From assembly GCA_018136815.1 (NCBI GenBank), contig CM030934.1, positions 1,750,695 through 1,814,694 of the forward strand: a DNA stretch of 64,000 nt, given 5' to 3'. The position numbers were made by a program, and so were the translations under genes. This DNA comes from Isochrysis galbana. Taxonomy: Eukaryota; Haptophyta; Isochrysidales; Isochrysidaceae. Below are positions 53,510-63,774 of this stretch, in pieces; the stretch's first letter is position 1, and each line of letters starts with the position of its first letter. Under the pieces are notes generated by a model. The model saw nothing but the letters and a program-made list of their open reading frames with translations, did no database searches and had not been told where the DNA came from.

Positions 53510-53904
53510 TGTCGCATCCGCGATCGACCTTTTTTTGTTTTAGAAGTTGTTGACGAATTGGGATTGCCCATAGGGCCTGAGGGCAATGAGGAAGGAGGCA
53601 GACCGGCGGCAGGCGCGGCGGAGGAGACGACTTCGGAGACGCTGACGGGCTGAGGCCCGTCAGCAGAGGAAGGCGGGCAGGCGGGCTTGAGCGAGGGCGA
53701 GGACGGCGGCGAGAGCGACATCGAGCGAGAGGCGAGAGGCGAGGGTGAGTGAGAGGAGGGCTGTGTTGGCAGGGGCTGGTGAGGCAAGGAGAGTTTGTAG
53801 GGTACGAGTGTTACGAGAGCGAGAGCGACGAGAGCGAGAGCAACGATAAATACCGAACGAAGAGGAGAGAGAAGCCTAACGAGCGTCGATTCGCGAATGC
53901 GACA
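53510..53904 (-). mobile_element. 395-bp element with TGTCGCAT inverted ends
   Basis: The left end (plus) TGTCGCATCCGCGATCGACC and right end (minus) TGTCGCATTCGCGAATCGAC are inverted copies with few differences. On the minus strand the element holds a TTCGGTATTTATCGTT stretch, CTCTCG repeats and an ORF from ATG 53721 (MSLSPPSSPSLKPACPPSSA, DGPQPVSVSEVVSS...) almost identical to 60770-60950. No target duplication is seen. Single copies of the same terminus occur at 17847-17866, 32231-32250, 59784 and 63775. Confidence 0.6.
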
Positions 53905-53949
53905 GTTGTCTGCGTTTCTATGTCCCCTCCTTGTAGGCTAGTCACGTCA

Positions 53950-54545
53950 CTAGTCACCGTCGCATCATCCTGCTACATTCGCCCTCCTTTGCCCTCGCCT
54001 CCTTTGTCGCCTCCCTTGTCGCCTGCTTTGCCCCTCGCCTGGCTTACCTCCTTGCGTGCTCCTAGCGTTTTTAGCTTAAGTCGAGCGTTCAGGTATTGCC
54101 GGTGCAAAGGAACCACCCCCTTGTGTGACCACGATTCAATCGTACGATTCCCCCTCAGATGTTGGCTGTTGGATTATATATCGTGGCGCTGTTTTACTTC
54201 TACTTCGGTCTTCATCAATTCAATTATGGGTTTTCAAAAGATTCCTTCCTTATTCCTGTGCGTAACTGTCGCCCCGTCGGATCGTCCGTCGCCCCGTCGC
54301 TCTCTTGTCGGCATTCTCTTATTCCTTTGTGTTCGGTCTGTCAGTAGGTCCCTGTGCGTTCCGTGATAAAGATACGTAAGTGTGGAGAGTGTTGATGTGA
54401 GTGTGGTGTTGTGTCGTCAGGCCATCGGACTTCGGACTCTATCCGTCTCTCGTCTGTCGTTCCTCGTTCGTCGCTCTCGTTCTCGTTCTCGTTCCCGTTC
54501 TCGTCCCTCGTTCTCAACTCTCAACACTCCATCAGTACCAAACCT
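53950..54545 (+). repeat. Dispersed repeat family A leader, copy 3
   Basis: Follows 1873-2380 through all blocks (CGCATCATCCTGCTACATTC, TCCTTGCGTGCTCCTAGCG, TATTGCCGGTGCAAAGG, TTGGATTATATATCGTGGCG, CGTAACTGTCGCCCC, TCTCGTTC repeats). It ends where the shared 30-bp motif begins, so the ORF part is replaced by the AT-rich segment. Confidence 0.75.
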
Positions 54546-54564
54546 CTCCACTCCCTCTAGCCTC

Positions 54565-55045
54565 AGGTCGTTTGCCTTCATTTGGTACCCCTCGCGTTTG
54601 ACGCGGAGGGGATGAAGGCATCCGCACTTCAAACGAAGGGAGGAGGTCTCAAAAAAATGTGGCCGTGAATACAACAAACAAATGGAGGACTTGGTGGAAC
54701 GACTCTCGAAACAAATCGAGAATCATTATGTGGTTATAAAGGCTAGCGAAGATGGTAATATAGAGCTATATGCGATCGCCTGATTAATACATTACAGCAT
54801 ATGAAATTGACTAATAATGTGTTTCAAAATAAGATGAAAATCCATTCGGAAGTTGCTCCATTAGAACAAAAAAAGGAAAAAGGGCGGTATAGAGAAAACA
54901 TCCGTCGAGCGAAGGAAGAAATCGAACAACTCAGAGGACAAATACGCCGTTTGACGCAGACCCCCGATACCAAAAGAAGGATTCGGTAAAGCGTAAAGCA
55001 CCAGAGAGGGAGGGTAGGTCGTTTGCCTTCATTTGGTACCCCTCG
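54565..55045 (+). repeat. AT-rich segment between two copies of the 30-bp motif
   Basis: The motif (AGGTCGTTTGCCTTCATTTG...) stands at 54565-54594 and 55016-55045. After the first copy there is a hairpin: CCCCTCGCG/CGCGGAGGGG and TGCCTTCAT/ATGAAGGCA pair around 54588-54610. Between them, AT-rich DNA contains two coiled-coil-like frames: 54616-54783 (REYNKQMEDLVERLSKQIEN...) and 54801-54989 (RYRENIRRAKEEIEQLRGQI...). They lie in different frames, so either an intron or a frameshift separates them. Composition resembles the island at 5.6-6.4 kb. Confidence 0.6.
54801..54989 (+). CDS. Small coiled-coil ORF in the AT-rich segment
   Basis: 62 residues from ATG 54801, MKLTNNVFQNKMKIHSEVAP..., Lys/Glu/Arg-rich with a heptad-like pattern in the second half (RRAKEEIEQLRGQIRRLTQ). 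No family recognised; probably part of a broken longer gene. Confidence 0.35.
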   Translation: MKLTNNVFQNKMKIHSEVAPLEQKKEKGRYRENIRRAKEEIEQLRGQIRRLTQTPDTKRRIR

Positions 55046-55918
55046 TGGACACGTGATAGCCAATCAGTCGTCGGATCTGCATGTACCACGACGACACGTG
55101 TATTCACCACAGCACTCTGAGTTATTTTATTTTGGCACACCGACCCTGGCTCGCGGCATGGCGTGTCACACGCTCCATCGTCATTGCACTCAAGTCCTTC
55201 ACAGCACTCGTCGGGAAGGCGGGGGGGGAGGCAGGGGGGGAGGGGGGCAGGGGGAGGGAGAGAGAGAGACCCGAAGGAAGAAAGGGAGGGAGAGAGGGAG
55301 GGAGAGGGTGTGCTCTTCCACGGAAACCACGGGCATCTCCTGGGAGGAATACAGTATGGATGTGCCGGTTTGTACCGATAGGAGTACCCTTTATCCACTA
55401 CTGCAAGAGAAGGAAGAGTCTTCCGCTGCTCGAGGAGGAAGAGGCCCGAGACTAAAAGGGGTCTAAGCCTTCGTCGCGTCGAGTCGCGTAAACAGGTACG
55501 GAATAGGAACGCCTTTCATTCTGTGTACGGCCTCGTCTTGGAACGGGCTGTTCCTCTGAGGAAGTAGAGTTCATGTTCCGTGCCTCCGTGCCGTCGGTGT
55601 AACGAAATCAGAAGCACATCGACTCGCGCAGAGTTCAGAGTTTCATCTGTCAGCCGTCAGCCGTCGAATCGTATTCTTTGTGACGCGATCACTCTTTTCA
55701 CACCTCACCGTCACCGCTCTCAGCCGCTTGGTTGGACGACTTGGTCCCTGTCTGAAAGCTTTACTCATGTACTATATCTTCTATAGAGTACTCTAATATC
55801 GAAGGCTCAGACCGCCTCCCGTCTTTTTCTTCACTTCTCGTTCACAGTGTGTGGGCAGTCAATAATTGTGTTGGCGGGGCGGGCGCGGCGGCGGCGGTGG
55901 TGGGCAGCGCCTCCGGCA
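55046..55918. other. Intergenic region
   Basis: No gene. A purine tract (55205-55310, GGGAGG repeats). Probable 5' flank of the ASKHA-type gene from about 55500. Confidence 0.45.
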
Positions 55919-56776
55919 ATGGCAGCGCACGAGATCGCGATCGACTGCGGCTCGGGTGGCACGCGCGTGTGGCAGAAAAAGGGCGGCGGTGGGGTGGAGA
56001 GACTGCGATGGCCCGGCGGTGGCAAAGCACCTGTCCTCTCCCGCGCGCTCCAGTCCGCCAGCGGCAGAGAGGAGTTTGCGGCCGCTGTATTGCAGCTGCC
56101 GAGCGCACCATTCATTGGCGCCACCGCAGGTCTCCGGCACGCGCTCCAGACGGGAAGAGTGAGTGAAGACGACGTGGAGGCATTCCGTGCGCTTCTCCCG
56201 CCAGGTACCCTCTTCGTCGTGCTCTCTCCGTTGGACGAGGCCAAGTATGAGCTCCGTGCTTTACGGCAGGTGCATGCCGACCAATCAGTGGCAATGATCT
56301 CACTCGGGGGCAAATCGATGCAGCTGGGACGTGAGGATTCGCTCGTGTCGCTCCCCTTTGCTATGCATCTCGGCTACGACCTCCTTCAGACGGCGGGGCC
56401 CTCGTGGATCGACAACATCTCTTCAGCGAATCGGGCATACGAGATGGCCACTGAGAGAGCGATCAGTGATCAGCAACTTGAGCCAATCAGCGGCCTCGTT
56501 GTTGGCGTGACCGACGTCATGGACGTGGCTACAAGCCTCCAGCTGATTGATGGACTGCCTATCTCGCGCGATGAATTCTTGAAAGTCCTTGGGCTATGCG
56601 TAGACTCCTTCAGGAAGGACAGCTGCGTCAACCTCTCGCACCACGACTTCCATTTGCTAGCGCGATCTCTCGCACTCCAAGCTGTGGTGGGAGCGCTACT
56701 AACCCCAGATGCTCAGCTCATTTTCCCCTCCACAGCCGTGGTGACATGGACGGGAGGGTTTTTCTGCGCTGATTAG
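55919..56776 (+). CDS. ASKHA-fold phosphatase-like protein (GDA1/CD39 or Ppx/GppA type)
   Basis: 285 residues from ATG 55919 (MAAHEIAIDC). Phosphate-1 loop IDCGSGGTRVW (8-18), then PFIGATAGLRHAL (the ATAG motif of apyrases), LSPLDEAKYELRAL at the place of the catalytic acidic ISGEEE block, and SLGGKSMQLG at the place of the phosphate-2 loop (usually DLGGASTQ). This order is that of nucleoside phosphatases and exopolyphosphatases. Several key positions differ (Ser for the Asp before LGG, Lys for Ala/Gly), so activity is uncertain. No signal peptide, so a cytosolic protein is implied. The end may be altered by splicing: CCCCTCCACAG before the last 13 codons looks like an acceptor site. Confidence 0.65.
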   Translation: MAAHEIAIDCGSGGTRVWQKKGGGGVERLRWPGGGKAPVLSRALQSASGREEFAAAVLQLPSAPFIGATAGLRHALQTGRVSEDDVEAFRALLPPGTLFVVLSPLDEAKYELRALRQVHADQSVAMISLGGKSMQLGREDSLVSLPFAMHLGYDLLQTAGPSWIDNISSANRAYEMATERAISDQQLEPISGLVVGVTDVMDVATSLQLIDGLPISRDEFLKVLGLCVDSFRKDSCVNLSHHDFHLLARSLALQAVVGALLTPDAQLIFPSTAVVTWTGGFFCAD

Positions 56777-57344
56777 TCCCTGGTGGACGGAGTTGCTGAG
56801 CGTCCCTTGGTTGTGGGCCGGCCAAGAGGCCCCTATCACAGCCAACGACCCACATGCTGCTCCTAGCCACCATGCGCTCCACATTTGGCCACACGACTTT
56901 GACCACCATGATTTTCCCTCTGGTCCTCGCCGATTCGAAGCCGTACTCTCGCTGAGATGCTCACCGATGGCCTTGGGCGCATTGCTCCTCAACTTTCCTG
57001 GATGGATGAGTCGGCCTGTTACGGGGTTTGGGGACATGGCGCACCCCCAAGAGACCAAGAGGATGGTATGCGATGCACGTACTGTGCTTTTTTCTCTCTC
57101 ACCTTTTGCTTGCTCTCACGCCGCGGCGATTGAATGACAGTCGGCCTTGTCTCCACCAAATCACGCACACGCGATGGCCACCTAGCCACCTATGGCACTC
57201 CACACAGTGAGTGGTGCACTTATACTATATAATATTAGGGCGGGACGTGTTTTGTTTCCCCGAAGGCCCGATGCGCTACAAAGTACCCCAAACTCTCCAT
57301 GGTGTTGGGTTGCATTATGACAGTCATTGCTAACTAAGTTTATA
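56777..57344. other. 3' flank of the ASKHA-type gene
   Basis: An open frame without ATG runs across 56760-57060 (..LISPWWTELLSVPWLWAGQE..), overlapping the ASKHA gene's end in another frame. It could be an alternative last exon, but no homology is recognised. Confidence 0.35.
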
Positions 57345-57770
57345 GTCAGTTGCCAACTAAGTTTATACTTAGTTCGCCCGTGGGGGAGGCACGAGCCCCC
57401 CCCCTCTCTCCACTCCTCCCCTGCCATGGGCGAGGAACCACCCATGCTCCTAGCACGCCTGATGGCTTGCGAGGAGCCCACTGCCCTGCTGACCCACTCT
57501 CTCACTGGCAGGCTCGCCTGCCTTGCGCGTCCTGGCCTGTCGTGGCCAGCCCATCGCTCCAACCCCCCCTCCCCCCCCTGTTCGACAGGCAGACAGGTGC
57601 AGAGCGGGGGCCCCTGAGGCCCAGGAGCGCCAGCGAGGGAGAGGCAGGGGAGACCAGGGCCCAGCCCCAGCCTCCTCTGCCCCCTGAGTTGGCCTCTAGG
57701 AGCCTCCAGGGGTCGCCCGAGGCAGCTGCGGGCTTGCCCTCGCCCAAGCCGCGGTGGTTGCCTCATGGGC
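57345..57770 (-). repeat. Dispersed repeat family R, copy 3 (inverted, right half only)
   Basis: Begins on the plus strand with CAACTAAGTTTATACTTAGTT and continues as the reverse complement of the right parts of the copies at 39.4 and 45.3 kb (CCATGGGCGAGGAACCACCC, CTGGCGCTCCTGGGCCTC on the minus strand). The left half is missing. Confidence 0.75.
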
Positions 57771-57905
57771 ACCACCGCGATAAAGAGTGGAGGAGAAAAG
57801 GACGAACATCATTCAGGACACGCCAATCAGCATTGAGAAATTGAGAGCTCCGAGAAGAAGTAAGTAAGAAGTCTAAGCAAGGTCACCAGTGTGATCGAAC
57901 GGGGT

Positions 57906-58030
57906 GTCGTATTCCATACGATGACAGACTTTTACTTCTAACCTGTGGGTTATTTTAAGCCTCAAGGTCTCGTCGATTGATATACCGCCTCTTCTCTTAC
58001 TTTCTCTCGATGTCATCAAATGTTCCATGA
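57906..58030 (+). repeat. Second copy of the ORF1-element 5' repeat
   Basis: Matches 11338-11442 and then continues TCATCAAATGTTCCATGA, which is the reverse complement of 12801-12818 at the end of the ORF1 frame. It therefore joins both ends of the 11.3-12.8 kb element without the ORF between. Confidence 0.7.
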
Positions 58031-58497
58031 CTGTCTTTTGTCTTCTCTCCGTGTACCGGTTGTAGCTCCCCAGCGAGGTTTGCCCTCGTTGTGCCGACCC
58101 CTCTGTCGCATGTCCGCGCGTTGCTGAGTTACCCTGGTGCCGATGCTTGACCGTCCGTCCAGGTGTGGTTAGTTTTCGCCCTGTTTGGTTTAGTTTGTGC
58201 GGTTCTGTACCCTTAGACTTTTTGAGTCCTTGCGTTGTAAAAAAAATCTTATAAAACTAACCGCTACTTGCACGGCGCGAGGCAGATTGCTGGTACGACT
58301 CCTAACTACCCCCCCCCTTCCTAACACCACCCCTTTCTCCTTCCCCCGTCCCCTCCTCTGTCCTCTGGAGAACTGGGAGAGGGGAGGCCGCGCGCGCTGC
58401 TTCGGCCAGAGGCGTGGGATTGGGGGGATAAGAGTAGATGATGTTGCTGTTCGCATATTCGTCCCTCCCTCTGGGATCGAGTGGTCAATAGGGAGTG

Positions 58498-59337
58498 CAG
58501 GGCGTATGGGTTCACGTTTACCCGGTGTTGACCCACTTTGCGTTAACACCTCCATTGGCTAGGTGTGGCACATGCGTTAACACCTCAATCTGCAAGTGTT
58601 GGTACCAGCAGCGGGTTAACACCACACTGCCGGTGCTGTGTACTACTGTGCACCCACGCACCCACGCACCCACGCACTCACGCACCCACTGAATGCTACG
58701 TGCCGCGCGTGCACGCGCACGAGGAGCTGCACGGCCAAGTGGCAAGTGGGGAGTTGCTCTTCGGCACGGGCACCATGGCCAACTTGGAGCTTGCGCGGCT
58801 GCACCGCTGCTCCTGCTCCTACTGCTGCGCGCGCTGCGCTGCGCTGCTGCCGCTACACGGGCGGCGCGATGGGACCGTGCTACTCCTTGTGCACGCGTGG
58901 GCCGCCTACTGCGTGGGGAGGCAGCGGCGGCGGTCGGAGGTGCGCCGGCGGTGCCCGCCGCCGCCTTCGCGGCCGTGGACCGGCTGCTCGCCGCACTCGC
59001 TGCGCGCGACCGACCGCGGCCGACGCTCACGTTGCGCGCTGCGCGTCGCCTGCGCGTTCCACCTGCGCGGGGCCGCGCGTGTCCCGATAGGCATTTTGTC
59101 ATTTGACCGCGCATTCCCTCGCGCGCGCTGCCGCGCTGCCCGCTAAAGCAAGGAGAATCAGCAACCAGCAACCGCAACAGTGACAGTGTGACAGTGACGA
59201 GTGGAAGTGCGTCAACACCGTGTCAACACTTGTTGTGCCCTGCGTCAACACTTGTAAGAGGCCAGATGGGTTAACACCTTGCCCAAGCTACTGTAATGGG
59301 CCCTCGAGGGCGTGTCAACGTGAACCCATACGCCCTG
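58498..59337. mobile_element. hAT-like transposon, 840 bp, with 8-bp target duplication
   Basis: Inverted ends of over 20 bp, CAGGGCGTATGGGTTCACGT..., at 58498-58518 and 59317-59337. Target duplication AGGGAGTG at 58490-58497 and 59338-59345, an exact 8 bp as in hAT elements, whose ends begin CAGGG. Subterminal GTTAACACC/GTGTTGAC/GTCAACAC words, about five on each side, look like transposase-binding sites. The interior contains an open frame (58565-59146) with Cys/Arg/Ala-rich sequence but no transposase, so the element is non-autonomous. TIR and duplication are intact, which suggests a recent insertion. Confidence 0.9.
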
Positions 59338-59345
59338 AGGGAGTG

Positions 59346-59783
59346 TCGTCTTTGTGTAGGTGGGTTATCTTATGTTTCTGATGCCTAGGTCCGACGCTAC
59401 TTGTGACAGGGCGGTCGAAATCTCTAGGTTGAATTCCTTGTCGACGGTGTACAGAGGGGTGATCATTTTACGCAAGTGTTTGTTGCTCGGAGGGTGTAGG
59501 CCTAATCGTTCCCTTTGAACCTTCAGGCGCTGGAAGAAACCTACTTTCGCTTTGACAAGCAAGTGGTATCTCGAGAAGATGGCTTTTAGGATGGCTTTTG
59601 CCGATCTTGCCTCGGCGTTCCCGTAATGGACGTTATAGAAGTCCGTTAGGATATATCTCCATGCAAGGATGCCTCCATTCGGTCTCGTTAGGTATTGCGT
59701 ATTGCTCGGCCATCTTGCCTGGAACTCTCCGCCCGTTAGGTTCTCTTCTTTCCCTCGCGGGACGCTCGATCCTAGCAGGGGGG
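59346..59783. other. Intergenic region
   Basis: A short open frame without recognisable features on the minus strand (59365-59562, ending ...LGIRNIR). No gene supported. Confidence 0.4.
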
Positions 59784-60016
59784 TGTCGCATTCGCGAATC
59801 GACGCTCGTTAGGCTTCTTTCTTCTCTTCTTCTCTTCGTTCGGTATTTATCGTTATAATTCTCTCGTTCTCGTTCTCGGTCAAAAACTTCGCATGGACGC
59901 CTAGGATCTAGGATTGTGGAGCGCCCTCTCTCTTTCTCTCGAAGAGAAGGGAAGTTTCCCCACCTTTCTTCCTCCCAGGCGCCTCGCAAAAAGGTTTAAT
60001 TCGCTATCTCCCCGCG
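59784..60016 (+). repeat. Direct repeat D, copy 1 (about 230 bp)
   Basis: Begins TGTCGCATTCGCGAATCGAC, then CGTTCGGTATTTATCGTTAT, GTGGAGCGCCCTCTCTCTTT, GAAGAGAAGGGAAGTTTCCC, and ends near TTCGCTATCTCCCCGCG. Copy 2 at 63775-63999 has the same order in the same orientation. Its terminus is shared with the TIR element at 53510-53904. Confidence 0.85.
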
Positions 60017-60045
60017 TTTCTTTAACTGCTTCTGGGGGCAATCAG

Positions 60046-60166
60046 GTTTGGTTTGCCATCTCCCCTTGGAGATCGATCTAGGTTCGCTGCTTGGGTGAGG
60101 GAATCTTTCTCCTTGGTCCTTGGTTTGCCATCTCCCCTTGGAGATTGATTTAGATTCGCTGCTTTG
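60046..60166 (+). repeat. Tandem repeat of about 72 bp
   Basis: GGTTTGCCATCTCCCCTTGG, then AGATCGATCTAGGTTCGCTGCTT occurs twice (60051-60093 and 60121-60163), separated by a short spacer. Part of the sequence directly following repeat D. Confidence 0.75.
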
Positions 60167-60639
60167 GATTTTGGTTATCCTTCTCCTTGATGCAAGTTGC
60201 ATGAATGCAAGTTGCATGGAAGCCCTTGGTCCCGTTGGTTTTTGGTTTTCTCCTCCCTTGGTTGCTACTCGGGGTTGCTCGATAGAAACGTCTAGAAGGT
60301 CCACGCTCAACAGCAAGATTTCTTCGATTGCAAGGATACCTCGCTGCGATCTGTATCCAATGTGATCGCCGTGGTTGCGCGACATAACGTTCCTCTTCGA
60401 CTTTCCGCCTTGGTGGGAAAATCCAAAGCGAAGACACGCTCCGACCGTCGCTGCGGATTCTCTCTCTCTCTCGCTCTCTCTCTCCGTCTCTCGCGACGTG
60501 TTTGAGTTACCGGCGATGTGGGGTCTCGGTTATTTCATGTTTTGCTTGGTTTGGGTGAATGATTCTGGTGTGTTCGTGAGTCGGTGCATCCTGTGGTTTT
60601 TTGCATCGTTGTCCGACGTCCTGTCGTCAGTCGTCATCC

Positions 60640-60985
60640 GTCGCTCTCGCTCTCGTCACTCTCGCTCTCGTAACACTCGTACCCTACAAACTCGCCTCGC
60701 CTCGCCAGCCCCTGCCATCACAGCCCTCCTCACACTCACCCTCGCCTCTCGCCACTCGCCACTCGCTCGATGTCGCTCTCGCCGCCGTCCTCGCCCTCGC
60801 TCAAGCCTGCCTGCCCGCCTTCCTCTGCTGACGGGCCTCAGCCCGTCAGCGTCTCCGAAGTCGTCTCCTCCGCCGCGCCTGCCGCCGGGCTGCCTCCTTC
60901 CTCATTGCCCTCAGGCCCTATGGGCCATCCCAATTCGTCAGCGGCCAAATTCAGGTTAAGCTTTCTTAATGCTGGGGTTTCTTAA
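60640..60985 (+). repeat. Repeat family A ORF segment, copy at 60.7 kb
   Basis: CTCTCG repeats, then ATG 60770 and MSLSPPSSPSLKPACPPSSA, DGPQPVSVSEVVSSAAPAAG, LPPSSLPSGPMGHPNSS, nearly identical to the minus-strand frame from 53721, then divergent. A 71-codon frame; probable first exon of an element protein. Confidence 0.7.
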
Positions 60986-61113
60986 TGGTGCACCTATACA
61001 GTATCCAAAAGTCAAAAATCTAATGATGAATCCTCCATCTTGACTTGATCAATTTTTCACCCTTAGACGTTAACGTTAAAATAGCTATTTGTATTTGATG
61101 TTTGACCGCCCTA

Positions 61114-61131
61114 CCCCGATAGCTATCGGGG
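61114..61131. repeat. Perfect 18-bp palindrome
   Basis: CCCCGATAGCTATCGGGG. Related but imperfect words (CCCCAGTAGCTATCGGGG and CCCCGAGAGCTATTGGGA) occur at 50710-50780. Confidence 0.8.
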
Positions 61132-61536
61132 GCCGTTGGCTCCCGGGGGGGAAGCAGAACATTTATAGTACTCTACGTTCTCCTATTGATCGCTGGTGGA
61201 CTCCGACCACACTGGGGAAGTACAATAAGCGACGAGCGATCGATTGACTCTACTTTAAAGTCAGTGAACACGTGAACACGCCTTTTCGCATACCTCTCGT
61301 TTCATTCGAGTATGAAAAAAGTACTACTAAGAGTGTTCTTTTTTAAGCGGCGCGCGAGTAGTGGAGGCGCACGCACTCACGGTTTCGCGCCACTTTTTTT
61401 GCTGTGGGAGGCGTCTGTAGCTATGGCTGGCTCTCCCTCGCCCTTCTGGAGAAAGGAGCGAGCGAGAGGGGGGGGGGGGGGGAGAAAGATATAGGGGAAG
61501 GGGGGGGGGAGGGAAGAAAGAGACTTGGGGGGGGGA

Positions 61537-61539
<3 letters not shown>

Positions 61540-61615
<76 letters not shown>

Positions 61616-61680
61616 AGGGAGGGAGGGAGGGAGGGAGGAAGAGAGAGAGGGAGAGAGAGGGGGGGAGAGAGAGGGAAAGA
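61540..61680 (+). repeat. (GA)n and (GGGA)n tract before the coiled-coil gene
   Basis: About 70 bp of GA followed by GGGA and GAGAGG repeats, in the sense strand, ending about 140 bp before the ATG at 61817. Preceded by G runs (61468-61520). Confidence 0.9.
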
Positions 61681-61816
61681 GCCACCGATCGGTGTGCCTC
61701 GAGCCGGCGGAGCCGACTCGGGCTGCTCACGGGGGAGTCGCACACGCTGGAAAGGTCGAACGCAGGGCGTGCAATCGCGCCCCGCGGGCTCTCTCGTTCA
61801 CATAGGCGCCAAGTCC

Positions 61817-63043
61817 ATGAAGCACTTCTGCTCTGTGCCAGGCAAGCAGCAGATCTCTACTAGGAGCCGTAAGAAGAACGCTGCAACGTCGATACGCGCT
61901 AGGTGCACCCTTACGCATTGTACCATTGGAAACGGCAAGCACGCAGCGGCAGACGCCCGCCAGGGCATGCCAGTAGCTCAAACGTGTGCGCAAAGGTCGT
62001 TACGTGAAGCTGCAGCACTTGCTGCCGCAACTGCTGCAGTGGTCAACCACAGTACCAACAGTGCTGACCAGTGGGATATTGATGTTTGCCTTGAGCCTGA
62101 GGTGCATCATCGACAAAAACTTCTTCAGCCATGCTTTGCGAAATCTCCCCTCACTCGGCTAGACCTCATCGAGAGAGCCGCGCAAAAACAGGCTGTTCGC
62201 TTGCGTGAAGCCGAGATGGAGGAAGCCTCCAAGCGTCACATCTCCGAGCTCCGTCGAGCACAGCGCAGCTTTAATGCCGTAGTGGCCGAGAATCATCTGC
62301 TGCGAGAGGCCATTGAGGTTGCCGAGAGACGGGCGGTTGAGGAGGAGCGCCGGTCATCATTGCGTGTGAAGCAACGGACCGCCCCACTTTCGCGCCAAGT
62401 GCGTGAGCTCAAAGTTGAACGAGACATACTTCAGCGAAGCCTCGACTCAGTGGAGCGAAGTGTGGCACCACTTCGGGTCGAGATGCTCAGCTTAAAAGCG
62501 ATGGTGCAGGCGTCGGAAGCACGCGTGAAAGAGGTCACAGCGAAATTGCTCGCATTGCGCGAGCGTGAACGCGAGGAGACCAACGCTGTGTTGACAAGCC
62601 TACACGAATGTGAGGAGGAACTCGAGGCCACGAAAGCCCTCGCCACTAAACACGGAAAGGCGGAGGCCATCGCGAGGAAACACGCTGCTCGGCAAGCAGC
62701 AGCAGCTTCTGCCTATGCCTCAGAGCTGCAAAAGCTGCAGGGGGACTTTAACGATATAGGTGGCAATGTTCGCCTGATGAATGAGCACCTTACCGCTCGC
62801 TTGAATGCTCAATTGACTTCATCCCATGAACGCGAGGCTGAACTTGAGCGCACCATCCACTTAGCACTGGCTGAAAAGCGAGAAGTGGAAAGGCGGGCCC
62901 GCATCGAAAGGCAGTTGCTGGCTTGGGAGCTCGTAGCGGCAGAACAAGCGGACTTCCGTGCGACGCATAGGGCAAGTCTCAATGATAGGCAGAGAGCATT
63001 GGAGGAGGTGCGAATGGCACTCGCTAGCACAGGTAGAATGTAG
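61817..63043 (+). CDS. Coiled-coil protein of unknown function
   Basis: 408 residues from ATG 61817 (MKHFCSVPGKQQISTRSRKK); the frame is open further upstream only without ATG. Residues 1-110 are basic and low in structure, then a long helical region (about 120-400) with heptad-like spacing, rich in Glu, Arg, Ala and Leu: LIERAAQKQAVRLREAEMEE, RELKVERDILQRSLDSVERS, LTSLHECEEELEATKALATK, EKREVERRARIERQLLAWEL. Such proteins are often cytoskeletal, ciliary or centrosomal. No specific family recognised. Composition matches the host genes, so I regard it as real. Intronless as read. Confidence 0.65.
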   Translation: MKHFCSVPGKQQISTRSRKKNAATSIRARCTLTHCTIGNGKHAAADARQGMPVAQTCAQRSLREAAALAAATAAVVNHSTNSADQWDIDVCLEPEVHHRQKLLQPCFAKSPLTRLDLIERAAQKQAVRLREAEMEEASKRHISELRRAQRSFNAVVAENHLLREAIEVAERRAVEEERRSSLRVKQRTAPLSRQVRELKVERDILQRSLDSVERSVAPLRVEMLSLKAMVQASEARVKEVTAKLLALREREREETNAVLTSLHECEEELEATKALATKHGKAEAIARKHAARQAAAASAYASELQKLQGDFNDIGGNVRLMNEHLTARLNAQLTSSHEREAELERTIHLALAEKREVERRARIERQLLAWELVAAEQADFRATHRASLNDRQRALEEVRMALASTGRM

Positions 63044-63774
63044 AAGGCACAGAGACCCACTCCCCAAATCAACACTGCATGACGAGTCCTGCACTCGATC
63101 AAGCTTGCGATTAGCTAGTGCAATGAAGTTTGAAAATCACATGAAAAGCATGCACTCAAATGGCAGAAATCAGTAGTGCGTAGTGCAGCAAATATGATAA
63201 ATCCCCATCGCCGATAGGAGGGATAACGGGGAGCCGGAGACGGTCACGTTCCGTCGAAAGTGGTGGGGGGGGTCCGCTTTGTGCCGTCCTCCCGTTGATT
63301 GAGAGTAAGTGGCCCTTGGGGCAGGCAAACTTGTGCCGTGGGCATTCCTCCGAAGAATCAGAATAAGCGACGGCACCCGTGGGACCTTACATCGAGGAGG
63401 CTCCCCACAGCAAGCCTGCGTCGTTCCCTCCGCACCTCGTCCAGTCGCCAGCCTCCCACTCGCTGCCCGTTTACTAACGCAAAGGAGCCATTAATCAATA
63501 TCAACATCAATAATCTTACGATTGACGATTGGTCGCCATTGAGGGGGGCCTCGCGGCCTCGCGCCCCCGTCCTACCTCCCACTCTCCCGACTCCCCTCAT
63601 GGGGGGCGAGAAACATCCAACCCCCCTGTGCCTATGCCGCCTCTTGGCATGCAAGGGGGGGTCACCCAAACTGCCCAGACTCTCCCAAAGAGCTGGGCAC
63701 AAATCGCACGCCCGGGCCCCTGGCTGGCCCATGCTGGCGAGCTCATCGCTCTGACCAACCCCTGCTCCTCACTC
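63044..63774. other. 3' flank of the coiled-coil gene
   Basis: No gene recognised. A frame at 63299-63754 carries a Pro/Arg-rich sequence without motif. Words such as CCATCGAAAGTGGTGGGG suggest more decayed repeats. Confidence 0.4.
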
